A stretch of DNA of 64,000 nt from assembly GCF_037975245.1 (NCBI RefSeq), contig NC_092568.1:11801501-11865500 (forward strand), given 5' to 3'. How positions within the stretch are numbered: the first letter of the stretch is position 1; every line of letters begins with the position of its first letter. The translations under genes were made by a program, and so were the position numbers. This DNA is from Apostichopus japonicus (Eukaryota > Echinodermata > Holothuroidea > Aspidochirotida > Stichopodidae). Under the pieces are notes generated by a model. That model searched no databases. It saw only the letters and a program-made list of their open reading frames with translations, and was not told the DNA's origin. Positions 51,501 to 62,115 of the stretch are shown here, piece after piece.

Positions 51501-51950
51501 TTGGCATTTAAACTCAATTTTAACAGCTTCAACAAAATAAGGTTTCGTGGATGTTTTCTCATGGTACGCAATTAGGCTGTATGGTACATAGTTTCGAAAG
51601 ATGCAACGTTTGGAAAAGTTAACGTTCGACCCGACCCTTCATCTTAACAACAGCCTGACACAATCTCAAAAGTTTATCCCTATTGGTTTTTGTTTTCTGA
51701 CACTAAATTGCCAAAAGTTCCTTGTAGGTTTATTGATACAGCCGATACCTTTACAGTTTCTATGTTATAAATCATTACGACATAACTTTGAAACAGAAAG
51801 ATCTACTTCGGACAAAATAAAACAAGATTTTCCTGTAAAAAACGGTCACATAACAAGTACGTATTTTTCTAAACCCCTTTCACACACAGCTTACGGTTAA
51901 AACGGTCAAAGGTCATCTACCTTTCTATGCTAAACAAAGGAGTCTAAGGT
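48600..51950. other. Intergenic DNA upstream of the 282-aa gene
   Basis: No supported gene. A 70-codon minus frame at 48711-48923 has no known domain. It includes a tandem duplication (50277-50438 and 50439-50608), a G-homopolymer (51357-51366), and AT-rich sequence without recognisable signals. Confidence 0.4.
50277..50608 (+). repeat. Tandem duplication, about 165 bp x 2
   Basis: Both halves begin AATAAATCATAACAATCAAC, contain AGTACTTTGTTAACAACAAT and TTTCTTGTGATTTGCTTG, and end CTTGCATCTATAG..TCAATGAACA. Identity is about 85 per cent by eye. Non-coding. Confidence 0.75.
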
Positions 51951-52002
51951 AACTTTTATATGAAAATTGAATTGACATCTTTGTATATATCGTATTCATT
52001 TT

Positions 52003-52006
52003 CCAG
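52003..52006 (+). promoter_or_regulatory. Splice acceptor before the 282-aa coding exon
   Basis: The sequence CATTTTCCAG|CAAAATGG is a strong pyrimidine-tract acceptor directly before the start codon. It indicates a non-coding first exon somewhere upstream (not located). Confidence 0.5.
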
Positions 52007-52010
52007 CAAA

Positions 52011-52859
52011 ATGGCATCGCATAGTGATTTGGTTGAAAAGGCTGTAACGGCGGTTTTGGAAGACATCGCTAAGTATGCTCCCGAGGAATACAAGAAACTG
52101 AATGCAGAACCAGCCAAGAAAGAGAAGATTATCCAAGCCGCGAGAGAAACAGCTACCGAAACCCTTAAGATTACCGATGAGTTGCGCAACCAGCCTAAAG
52201 ACATCTCTGCACGACTCAGCAAGCACCTCTCCGACGAAAGAATTCAGCTAATTCGAGGAGGGCTTGAGATTCCCACTTTCCGGCAAGAAATTGCAAAGAG
52301 AGAAGATGGGAAGCACTGGTTGGATATAACCAGGGATGGAAAACAGTTTCTACCCTCGCGAGCAATTTCAACGGCTCTTGATGTCGATTGGGGAAGCGAC
52401 ATGCAGTACGCCAGCATCTTGATTGAGGCCGTTCTTCTTGTCATGTCTGCCGTCGGGATCTCGGTATCTCCAAGTGAAAGTGAGATGCAGCAGGCGGTCA
52501 AGGAAGCAGCTAAAGCGATCCAAGCCAACTTAAAACTGCAGAAGGCTCTTGTAGATTTTGTTACAGCTTGGGATTCAGCAGACAGTGCCTACGGTAAAGC
52601 TAAAGCACTCTTCTCTCTCATCATGGCTATTAACTCAGCTGGGATTCTGTGGACCATCATCAAATCTCTGTGTAGCAACATGGCGTGGTATGAATGGCTC
52701 GAGACTTCTGCGAAAGTTACGGCTATGATTGTAGCAGCCCTCGCAACAGACGGAGCTGCTCTGATTGCTGAAATCGCCCTCATAGTGCTGGATGCAGTAG
52801 ATTTTGCACGGAAGATTGCCAACATAATCCAGCTTTCCGAAATAAAGAAAACCCTTTAA
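52011..52859 (+). CDS. 282-aa mostly helical protein of unknown function, intronless coding sequence
   Basis: The ATG (52011) follows a TTTTCCAG acceptor by four bases, so an intron in the 5'UTR is likely. An in-frame ATG at 51960 lies upstream of that acceptor and is less likely. The product is predicted to be alpha-helical: an amphipathic, charged N-terminal third (residues 1-100), then hydrophobic helices at about 133-152 (ASILIEAVLLVMSAVGISVS), 200-221 and 237-267 (MIVAALATDGAALIAEIAL). Only one Cys (221), no signal peptide, short basic tail. AATAAA overlaps the stop and ATTAAA lies at about 52948. The WYEWL...AMIVAA.ATDGAALIAEIAL pattern reminds me of uncharacterised proteins from marine invertebrates and microbes. 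That is memory, not a search. Membrane insertion is possible, but no activity can be assigned. Confidence 0.85.
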   Translation: MASHSDLVEKAVTAVLEDIAKYAPEEYKKLNAEPAKKEKIIQAARETATETLKITDELRNQPKDISARLSKHLSDERIQLIRGGLEIPTFRQEIAKREDGKHWLDITRDGKQFLPSRAISTALDVDWGSDMQYASILIEAVLLVMSAVGISVSPSESEMQQAVKEAAKAIQANLKLQKALVDFVTAWDSADSAYGKAKALFSLIMAINSAGILWTIIKSLCSNMAWYEWLETSAKVTAMIVAALATDGAALIAEIALIVLDAVDFARKIANIIQLSEIKKTL

Positions 52860-52864
52860 ATAAA

Positions 52865-55384
52865 ATTCGTTGATTACTCTGTATACTATTTATACACAAC
52901 ACATGTATCTTTTATAACTCTACTTGGGAACCATTTCATCTTCAATTGCATTAAACATGTCGTTCATAAAGTAATCTCAATGTTAATCAATTGTTTTATA
53001 AATTGTAATAACCAAAAAAAAAATATGTAAGATTTAAACTTCATATAAAGTACAAAGCATCTTTGGATGTCTGTTAACCTTGAAAAATGTCTAACACATT
53101 ATCAACATGTCATTTGAGGCTAGAAAAGTCTTGTGCATTTTCTCTGGTTACTGAAAAACTGTGAAGGACCAACAAGTTATGAATTATTGTTTATTAAACA
53201 CAGTGTCTTGGTTTCAAGGTTCTGGGTTGCTCATTCTTCGACTCGCAATAACATTGTTTGTCATATTTTCAATATTTCTTCAAAATCTTCCTTTGTGTAG
53301 AATTACTGATTTAATATACTGCAGCATATAACCAGATATCATATGTTATATTTCATCGACTCAGGTCTATAACAACCAATATATTTTGAACAGAGCCAGG
53401 GAATGGAGGGGGGGGGGGGAACTGGGAGTCATGCAGTGTTCATGATAAGTCCTCGATCTCGCCGACCCCCCACAACCTCCCCGCCTCCTTCTCCCTTAAC
53501 GCGAATTGATGCGCTCCTCCTTTCGTCAAACCGATGTAACATGGCATCCCATAGACAATCGGGGGAAATGGTTCAGTCGGGGACTATAACTTTTAGCCGG
53601 GGTGTTTAACCACCCCCTTTCTTTCAACCTAACACAATGTACTAGCATAACGTTACTATATTGACCTAATTCTAGTCTAAATATGCCTAAGAATGCACCA
53701 TGATGGCTGAACCTCTATTTTTTCTGGGGGAGGGGAGGCTCCCCATATCCCTCTGAATGCAGGTACCGCACCCCCTTTATAAATTCCTTACTCGCCTCTG
53801 GAATTTCCATAAAGGTTCATGCCTCAATCTAAATCAGTCGGGGAAATTTTAAAACTGGCCCCTTGGTGAACTTATCCTAAACCAAACTGAGATTTTATCC
53901 TCAACCTCTCACTGAGCAGTGCATTCTTGAAATTAATAGTATTTGGTAAATGGGATGATAGGGTTGCTATATACAGTAGAACAATTTATAGTTGCAAAAT
54001 TGAGTCAGAAATGTTCCATACTAGCCATTGTAGCCAGTTAACAACTTGTGTTTGCAATTGCCAAGTACATAGGTTTACTTTACACAAACTCGTTTATTTT
54101 TACACAAAAGGGCCTTCTTTTATAAAATCCTGCTCGTTTGCCATGATATGTAATTACAAAGGGTTTTCAAACAATTGTTATAGAAGGCTCAAGGTTATGT
54201 TCACAATGGTAACGAAAACTACACCAGACATTTCAGTCGGTATACATCAATGCTACAATGACGCAGTTTACTGATATAGTTTTCGTAAATCACATTTAGT
54301 AACGAAACGACATTATGTTTCAAAATTGTAGCCATAAAGAGCTCTACTTATTAAAGTAGAACGATAGTGACAGAAAAATATCTCTCCTTTTCATATATAA
54401 TGTAGTTTATATGTTACCAAGCAACATATTTTTTAATTTTCCAAATAGCACACCGGAAAGTTTCAGTACGGAGCTCTGCGTGCATTTCGTGTCAGCATAA
54501 CTGTTAATTTCCGGCGTAATGTTCAAAACATAAATAGATAATGAATATCATGGTGTTTCTTGATTACTTCACCACGTGTTTACAAGTTTTTTACGAAATT
54601 TGCGACGATTCCACAACGATTTCCCAATATCTGAAGAGGTAACTCGCAAGCTGACCCAAAATAACGTAAATCACAAGATCACGTTGTTGGCGGGTTTTAT
54701 ACATTGTGCTGTATGAATGTGCTCACTGCTCACTTACCTGTCTAACTTGCACAATAATAATAGGGATGATAGTCTCAAACGTAGATTAGTATATAACATC
54801 CGAAAGAAAATCCAAAGTTCTAAACAAAGTAGAATCGCTTGCTTGCACTAGACCTACTGTAAAACATAAACATTACTTGTTCCGTACGTTATTAAATTTA
54901 ACAGAAAGGTTCCATTGAGCTTGAAATACAACCGCATTTGAACTCAATCGAGTGGTTAGTATAGCTCTAACAATTTTCTCACTTTTTTCAATTTTCGTCA
55001 GGCCAACTTACTTTTACACATTCTATTACACAGGCTCTCTAGTGGATAAGCAGTTTGCTAACAGTTTTATTTTATTTTTAATTTTCTCACTACATGCAAT
55101 ACCTATTGCGTTTACTCACATGCATGCCTCGTGGTTTGGGCTTCAGGAGGAATCATATTCTAGCCCAACTTCACGTAGGTCCGTAAACGGTACTTTCACA
55201 CTGTGCAAACATTAGTGACAGTGTGCGCTACCGTAAGTAATACTTACACGATGTTTTGTTTCGCTCGAGCATACACACATTTCCTATTCGTATTACATTT
55301 AAAGTGGTATGGAGGGTATTAACACATCTCGGCCCAAAAAAACTCTGCCTAAGCGACGTCCATGCCCCGATTGAAATTTGCACG
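52865..55384. other. Intergenic DNA between the 282-aa gene and the CACTA-like element
   Basis: No supported gene. There is a G-homopolymer and GC-rich patch (53405-53600) resembling eroded TIR-element ends, and the plus-strand SINE-like fragment at 54997-55075. Open frames of up to 115 codons have no domain or splice support. Confidence 0.4.
54997..55075 (+). repeat. SINE-like interspersed fragment, plus-strand copy
   Basis: Matches 7268-7372 (reversed) over TTACACAGG.TCT.TAGTGG and ATAAGCAGTTTGCTAACAG. An independent insertion outside the tandem array. Confidence 0.45.
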
Positions 55385-57194
55385 TGCACTGTAAACAATA
55401 GTTAGTCAATATGACTAAAAAAATTAGTCACAACGATGTCTCTATCGACCAGTTTCTTCTAGTCATTTGACTATATAACCTTAGTTTTGTGACTAATTAA
55501 ATCGAGTTTTCTGACTAATTAAAATTAGTCCTTCTACGATGCCTCTATCGACCAAAGCTTAGTCCAGTGACCAAAAATATTAGTCATTGCAACTGTGACT
55601 ACTTATTTAAGTCACAAGACTAGTTTAAGATTAAGTACTTTTTAGTTAAGAAATGAGATAGTGACACACATTGTAAGTTTCATGGTAATTTTTATTAACA
55701 TTCAGTATTAATGCAAAATGTGACAAATAAGCATTTCATTTAAAAGTCATTTCATAAAGAACAATAACAAACACTAAAGGTTAAAGAACAGTTAAAACTA
55801 AAATAAATGTTTATGGGACAATTGGGAAAACTTATTTTTACAAAATTGTCAAAATCTTTTCTGACAAAACATCTTGAGAATACTTATGGTATTACTTTGA
55901 AATGCTCCTAAGCCATTAAGTTGGAAGTGTTCAACAGTTTTCAAACAATTAGAACCCCTGATGACCTATACCTATACAATTTCTTAAAGACCCTCATTGT
56001 CCACTGACCATGCATCATTATGGGCTCCATCAGTTTCATCAAAATAGCAGCATGGAAGAGATGTGGAAAGACAGAAAAAGGGAAAAAATGCAAGTACACA
56101 GCTCAAATACAAAAATAGAAGATTAGCTAAATAAATTATCTTAATTAATATTTAAATATAAATATACATAACATATATTTAATATACACAAAATAATATA
56201 TCATATTTATAAATTTATTTATAAAAATAATACCCCATGTCAAATCAAATGGTATAAAAAGACCTTGGGTAGCTCTTTATGACCTTAGCTGTTAAAAAGG
56301 GCCCGAAAATATCCTTATAATCATCATCTCGAATTAGGAAGTTGGGAGTGATATTATTATGAGTTTCTGACCATGGATGTGATGGTACAATATTAATGCA
56401 GAACATGTAAGTTGAATATGTTATTATCCTTGAAGCAATATTAGGGTGGAACAGAAAACAAAGTAGTTAAAATATTTCTAGAAGTACTTTTTCACAAACT
56501 ATAAGCTATGTCTTGAATGGTAGAAACTTACCTTTTAGGTCAATTTTTGGGGTACATTTTAAATGAGGTCCCCACATTCAATCACACTAACCTCATTTAA
56601 TGTAATGATTGTAATTTTTGCCAAGTACACTGAAGTCCATGTTAAAGACTTGCCCGATATATCGAACATCATTTGCTGATAATCTGAACTTTGCTTGATC
56701 CCCAAGGTGTGCGCAAGTACACAAACAATGATCTTATACACTACACTTATGTGGGGCTTAGGCATGCAATATATATAGCATACTAGTAGTATGACTGGTG
56801 TACATTATTTAATATAACCGGTGTGCAGTATTATGTGTACGTATATGTTACAATTTCTGCTGAGAGATTATTTGTCATAAGTTTGGTTTATGACTCACCA
56901 CAGTTTTTCTATAAATCAATGATGAATACTCAAGTGAACTATCTCTTTGCATTACACAAAAAAATATCCTTCCTTTTTCACTTTTGACATACAGTTTTGG
57001 CAACGTAACAAAGGCCTAAAGACATTTGGTTAAGTATGTAACATTTGTGCTAGCCGCACTCTGTAAATGTAATGTAAATTAGCCATTTATATTGCAACAT
57101 TAGCACAGTATTTACGGAACACTATCTATGGTCCTTGGTAACACATATCAGACATTATGCTCACTATGCTGAGATACATCTACATGTTCCCCAG

Positions 57195-57390
57195 GGGACA
57201 TCCCATATCATTGCAGCTATACAGCGGTGCAAATGTTATACCTCCCAGGGTACCCTATACACCTGGGTAAACAGAGGCAATTGAGATTAAGTGTCTTCAT
57301 TACAGATACATACTTATGGACCAGGTTGGTACATGAACCCACGATCATGGAATCACGTGTTCAGTGTCCTAACCATTCCGCCACAACTTC
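57195..57390 (-). repeat. tRNA-derived SINE inside the CACTA-like element
   Basis: The minus strand begins GTGGCGGAATGGTTAGGACA and has a B-box-like GTGGGTTCATGTACC. It continues with the AATTGAGATTAAGTGTCTT body typical of a widespread invertebrate SINE type, then GTATAACATTTGCACCGC. It is nested, so it inserted after the host element arrived or came with it. Confidence 0.65.
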
Positions 57391-58839
57391 TCTATGTCTT
57401 TACGTACTGTGGTTATTTCACTGATTGCATAATGCGCACTGTATATCACAGATTGTTCCTTATATTTAAGGTAGCATACGCCTATTACAAGCCCCATTGA
57501 CTTACACACTAAATCACAAAAGTAATGTGGTCTCTAAGTCTAGATAGAAGTTTTCACTAGCTGAATGCTACCTATCACCGGATAGCTGACAAGTTGGCCT
57601 TTCAAGGCCCTTACAATTTTCTGTATCATGACCATGTAGATATTTTGTTATTCGACCCGGAAGTTTTTGTCACTTGTAAACAAACCTCTTCACACAGTGG
57701 TAAACAATTTTCCTACGCTGCTCCTGTGAAGCCTAAAGGGGTCTAAAACTGCCTCAATTGACCCAATGTACCCACCATATGTACTTCCATATATGCTCTT
57801 CAACATGCAAGCCACAAAAAACTAAATTATGATTAATAACAGGTCAAAAAAAAATGTTCTCCCGCTGCTTTTTGGCACTTTTCCTGAAGGAGAACAATCG
57901 AGGGAATGGATATAGACTCTAATAGGAGTATGCAACCTTAAGTGAGAGATGAATTTTTTTCATACCAAAATGATACTTTTTATAGTCGTTACAATATAAA
58001 CCACAACAGAATTCTCTGCAATTATCATTTTTTGTCCATAAAGATGTCTTTTCGGAGATTTCAGTATGCACTGTGCAGTGTGTAAATACACATATGAGCA
58101 ATACTGTGTAAGCATTAACCAGGTCTACGTCTGCAGCAACATTTCTAGTCACCAATTTTGATAAGCTTGACCAAGTTGGGTGCATTTATGATTCTTGCAG
58201 GTTTTATTGGTATCCGGATCACAGTCCACTTGGTCTGGCTTGCCATACTGCAGAAACATCATCCAGAGAAGGGTCAGCGGGGAGGGCTTTTTCGTCTCTG
58301 GCTCTGAAATGTGATGAAAACTACTTTTGTTTAGCTAAGCTGATTCCTCCCAAACTGACCTACAGGACATACCCCAATGTATTCCTGATCTGTTTGGAAC
58401 ATGTTAAACTGATGCCTGTCACTCCAGTGCAACTGTTAAGTTACTCAGAATAAGAGAATAAAATTGAAGGTGTTCTTTGCCAAAACTGGATCATTGGGAT
58501 TTGTAAACCACAGCCTAACTATAACAGTATGTACTTAGTCTAAAGGAAAGCTTACTGAAATGCTATCTAGGTACACAGTTCACCTCAATAACATATCCAG
58601 TCCATTTAAAGGTTTATGCATAGGTTGTAACACTGTATTAAAGACAGGTATAGGGGACAAGAGATAGATAGGGGGCATAATTTGTGATAAAACATTCAAA
58701 TTTGTTGCTCGTCAAATTACCTTAATCTCCATGGGTGGCAAGCACTGGTTCCTATAGTTACTACAGTAGATCTCCCATGGAAGTATCAGGATATCTATTT
58801 TTGCTGTCAGAGTTGTTTGGAATTTGTTGTTACCTCATC

Positions 58840-58922
58840 TAACCAGTTGAGTCCATTGATACCACAGCCATTCAAAGTATATAGCTGTGAATGCTGAGGA
58901 CTTGGCACATCAACTTTCTCTG
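58840..58922 (-). CDS. Possible exon inside the CACTA-like element
   Basis: Between a TTTGCAG acceptor and a GTAACA donor the frame reads KVDVPSPQHSQLYTLNGCGI, then NGLNWLDE. A second possible exon with acceptor CACATTTCAG at about 58310 reads ARDEKALPADPSLDDVSAVW then a stop, but the phases of the two do not agree. These may be remnants of a transposase or of a captured host gene. No family recognised. Confidence 0.25.
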
Positions 58923-59754
58923 CAAATAGACAAACAACAGAAAATTAATGATAGGCTGAGTAGGCTCAAAACCCCTTGATGCACATATGCAGGAGCAGAA
59001 AATGCATACCTTTGTGGAATATTTGCTAAATAAGACTCAAAACATCTTCTGTCCAGGGTATTAGCACTCAGCAGCCACTCCACTTAGGATACAGAACCCT
59101 ACAACATTGCTACAGCTGGTGTAGACTTGGTCTAGGAGTAGGAAGTAGGATACTAACATAGCGCCACTATGAACCTGAGGCCTAGGCCTAAGCTAACAAC
59201 ATTATGGGTATTTCATGCATTGAAACTGAGTTTTTGTCCTTAGTTAAACACCAGGTTCTTCCAAGTTTAGCAAAAATATCCTAAAATATGAGTACCATGT
59301 ACTTTAGCCTACAAGAGCAGAAGGTAAGTCCCACTCCGAAGATCTTCAGTTCAGAGTGCACGAAATGCAGACGGGGTTGGTGGTCGACGAAGTGTCTAGA
59401 AACTTGACGTATGCTAGCCTACACCACAGGCGCTCTTAACATTATACTAAAAATATAGGCCTAGTACTAGCTAATAATACACATTTATATAAAATATGTC
59501 ATAGAAGTGTGTATTACTGCTACTATAGTACTATACATCTACGAGCGCATGTGGGCTACACCAGGTAGACTAAACTCCTAGCCTAGCTTCGTCCTAGCGT
59601 TAGCAACAGTTTTGCTTACTAAGGCCTAACGTTATAATTTTACCCATACTTTCCAGCCAAACATATCGCGGATATTCAAACCTTCCTTGAACATTATGTC
59701 AATTGTGTCAATTATTATTTATCAGAATTTCAGTTGTGATTGAACTTACGTAAC

Positions 59755-60010
59755 TGACGACATTTTGAAACTGTTTCTGACAGTTTGCTAAATGATTAAG
59801 AATCTTCTCATTTTGTTGATAGCCCTGTTCTATCTGCAGTTAGGCAATGGCCGCAAGTACGACGTACGACGTACCACGTACGTGCATACAGTATATATGT
59901 AATCGCCGGCCGGCCGTCGTCTGAATTTTTGATCTCTGATCAGCTGAGCACACGGTATTCTACGGTACGATGATTGGATAAAAATAATGACGTCATTGGT
60001 CAAAGCTGAA
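59755..60010 (-). promoter_or_regulatory. CpG-rich promoter-like patch inside the CACTA-like element
   Basis: A stretch with repeated ACGTACGT/CGTACG words and a GGCCGGCCG core (59855-59925) is followed on the right by a CRE TGACGTCA (59989-59996). On its left, the minus strand has an ATG (MSSVT) directly followed by a strong GTAAGT donor at 59750. This looks like the start of a transcription unit reading leftward. No matching second exon could be confirmed. Confidence 0.3.
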
Positions 60011-60237
60011 GGTTATAGAAAGTAAACAAACAGAAGACTAGAACATTCTCGTCACGCTTACATACATGACATGCTTAGTGAGTGTCAAAAAATTTCATAC
60101 AAATTTATGTGACTAATTTATGTTAGTCGAACGACCATGCAAATTGGTCTGCTACTAACGAATTGGTAATAACTAGCTAACTCTAGTCACTGTGACTAGA
60201 TTTTTGCCATTCGTGACTAACTAATGTTTACAGTGTG

Positions 60238-60731
60238 GATTCTCTCCTCACATAGACATTAGGTTGTTCACGTCTGACATGTCTTCCAGTTCCAACACTT
60301 ACTGTTGCATTTATCGGGATATATATAAATAATGCGGCATAAAAGCATCAATCTTTCAAACTTTTTTTACTTTAGTGACCTTGCCACACGCAAATTTCAA
60401 TTGGGCCCGAGATGGCTCTATGACCGATTTTTCCGTAATTTACATTGGGGCAGTCGGCTTCACTAAAACGACAAGAAAAAGCAGGAACAATAACACCTTA
60501 TTAAAATTAGACCGTTAAATGTCTCACGCAGTGTATCAAATCTCCTCTATTCCCTTTCAATGTTACGTTTACGTTTAAGTTAAAAAATCGATGAGGGGCC
60601 ATTGTCCCATTTCCGGCTTAGGCCCATATTTATTACAGCGTTAGTGCTGACTTTATCGCATGAGTTTCAAAGTCGGCCTTACAATTCGTTGATTCATTGA
60701 CGCACATTGAGGTAGGCCTACTGCGCTAAAC
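60238..60731. other. Upstream region of the P2X7-like exon
   Basis: No gene seen. A short inverted match (60390-60425, GCAAATTTCAATTGGGCCCG) to sequence left of the CACTA-like element (55335-55382) is described under findings. Confidence 0.35.
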
Positions 60732-61036
60732 ATGGCCTCCAACATATCCGAATCCGAGGTTGAAGTCGAAGAAGAACCAGCTGGTGGCTACATTGAATTG
60801 GAATGCGTAGATTCACCCTTCAGCGATTCTTTATCATCTTCGGAGCATGAATCAGAAAACGAAAATGATGACATTGAACTTGACGGAGTTGGAGACGATG
60901 CAGATGAAGCTCATGTGCCTCAAATGGGAGCAAATCCATATTTATTTGAGCCACTTCTTCCAGAAGGAGCTCCTCACAGAGACGAACCAGCTGCAGTTAA
61001 TCCGGCAATCCAGGAACGTCTCCAAGTTCTTGATTG
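60732..61036 (+). CDS. First exon of a P2X7-like zinc-binding-domain gene
   Basis: The ATG in good context (AACATGGCC) opens 101 codons, ending at a GTTCGT donor in phase 2. The N-terminus is very acidic (SESEVEVEEE, ESENENDD). It is followed by the short motif NPYLFEPLLPEG and the end QERLQVLD. Acidic leader, YxFEP motif, then LDW leading into a Cys-rich zinc-binding segment is the order I know from invertebrate P2X purinoceptor 7-like intracellular-domain proteins. The Cys-rich part would be in the next exon, which I did not find intact. An acceptor at about 61288 (TTTCAG|GACATTCC) opens two competing frames. The assignment rests on the short motif. Confidence 0.5.
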
Positions 61037-61645
61037 GTTCGTTTCAATTTTATACTTCCCGGTCGTAAATATAACAATTTTAGAATGGCTTTAATGAATT
61101 CAGTGACTTATCATTTTTGCTGCACTACTCTGAATGCTTTTCAAAATGGTTTTTAAAGACCGTATGCAAACAATATGTTTGAAAAGAGTTACTATAGGTG
61201 CTATCCTAACTACAATCCTTTTTCAACTCAACGATTGGTAAGTACATGTAAAACACAAATTTAATAGGCCTACTGTATGTATTTCAGGACATTCCTCGTT
61301 ATCGAAGTTCACCTGAAAGTATTGCTAAATTATATGACCATAAGCCTAAACTTGGTTCCGAAAAGGGATTCGCCGAGTTTCCTGGATATAAGTTTACAAA
61401 TGTTGATGTTTATTGACGATTGTTTCCATTGTAAAGGTGGTTCATATCTTTTTCTAAATTTACTACACATCATTAAAATAGTTAACACATCAAAGGTTAC
61501 ATACTATGAAAGTGGCCTGTCGGGACTATCCCCCCCCCCCCCCTCCCGGGCAATTTACAACACACACACAACATATTTTAGTTAATTCCTAAAACACCCA
61601 TCTCTTCCTTCACCCCTCCACCACCACCACCCACCCCACCCCACC
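61037..61645. other. Possible intron/exon remnants downstream of the P2X7-like exon
   Basis: After the acceptor near 61288 one frame reads IPRYRSSPESIAKLYDHKPK, then FAEFPGYKF, and meets a stop at about 61411. The phase-matching frame is less protein-like. A C-homopolymer (61531-61544) and a GGTGG/CCACC low-complexity tract (61610-61660) follow. The gene looks truncated before it meets the opposing THAP exon. Confidence 0.25.
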
Positions 61646-61649
61646 ACCC

Positions 61650-61826
61650 ATTCTTGCCAAGAGAAAGTCCTGGTGCGATGAAGTCTTTCCTGGTTCTCCT
61701 CACAAATCGTATCCAGAGTTTCCGATATCTCTCACTACTCTTTCCGTTTGGAAAATTGAAAAAAAAACTTATTGTAGAGTCCACATTCGTTCTGTTGCAT
61801 CCCCCTGCAACGCAATTTCTTGGCAT
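61650..61826 (-). CDS. THAP-domain exon (N-terminal half of a C2CH zinc finger)
   Basis: The ATG at 61824-61826 starts MPRNCVAGGCNRTN..., which has the first Cys pair of a THAP domain (C-x4-C at residues 5 and 10). It is followed by the FNFP core, then RYRKLWIRFVRR and KDF, matching the W and basic positions of the family. The second half (Cys and His, usually CSxHF) should be in the next exon to the left and was not found. The T9 tract gives FFFNFP and may hide a one-base error. THAP domains bind DNA and occur both in host regulators and in P-element-like transposases; which applies here is open. Confidence 0.6.
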
Positions 61827-62115
61827 TTTGCTAGTGGTATAGGTTGTTTGTCGAGTCCAATATAGAGTAGGTTGCAACTAAACTTACACACTCAGTGCAC
61901 ACAGCTGAAGTACACTACGCCGTGCTCACTTTGTTATCATCATGTCTTCAAAGGTCACTGTAGATCACGTGATCATCATATCGCTTTTCGCGAAAATGTT
62001 TTTTCAGCCTTTCCCAACATCGGACTGACTTGAATTTTCACATGTGTAAAACGGAAACCAACTAGAATACTCTTGAATAAAATCGTGTTTTTGCGTCATT
62101 GCTGAAAATCACTAT

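Larger units (their letters stand above)
55387..60235. mobile_element. CACTA-like (EnSpm) DNA element, 4.85 kb
   Basis: The terminal inverted repeat is CACTGTAAACAATAGTTAGTCA on the left against CACTGTAAACATTAGTTAGTCA as the reverse complement on the right, with one mismatch. A TG dinucleotide flanks both sides (55385-55386, 60236-60237). Subterminal regions (55387-55640, 60105-60235) are packed with GTGACTA/TAGTCAC words in both orientations. CACTG ends, a 2-bp duplication and dense subterminal motifs are features of the CACTA superfamily. I find no transposase frame, so it is non-autonomous or heavily decayed. It carries a SINE (57195-57390) and a CpG-rich promoter-like patch (59850-59930). 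Confidence 0.75.

Noticed and set aside
51960-52010. 17-codon N-terminal extension of the 282-aa protein
   Set aside because: The upstream ATG precedes a strong TTTTCCAG acceptor, so this stretch is probably intronic.
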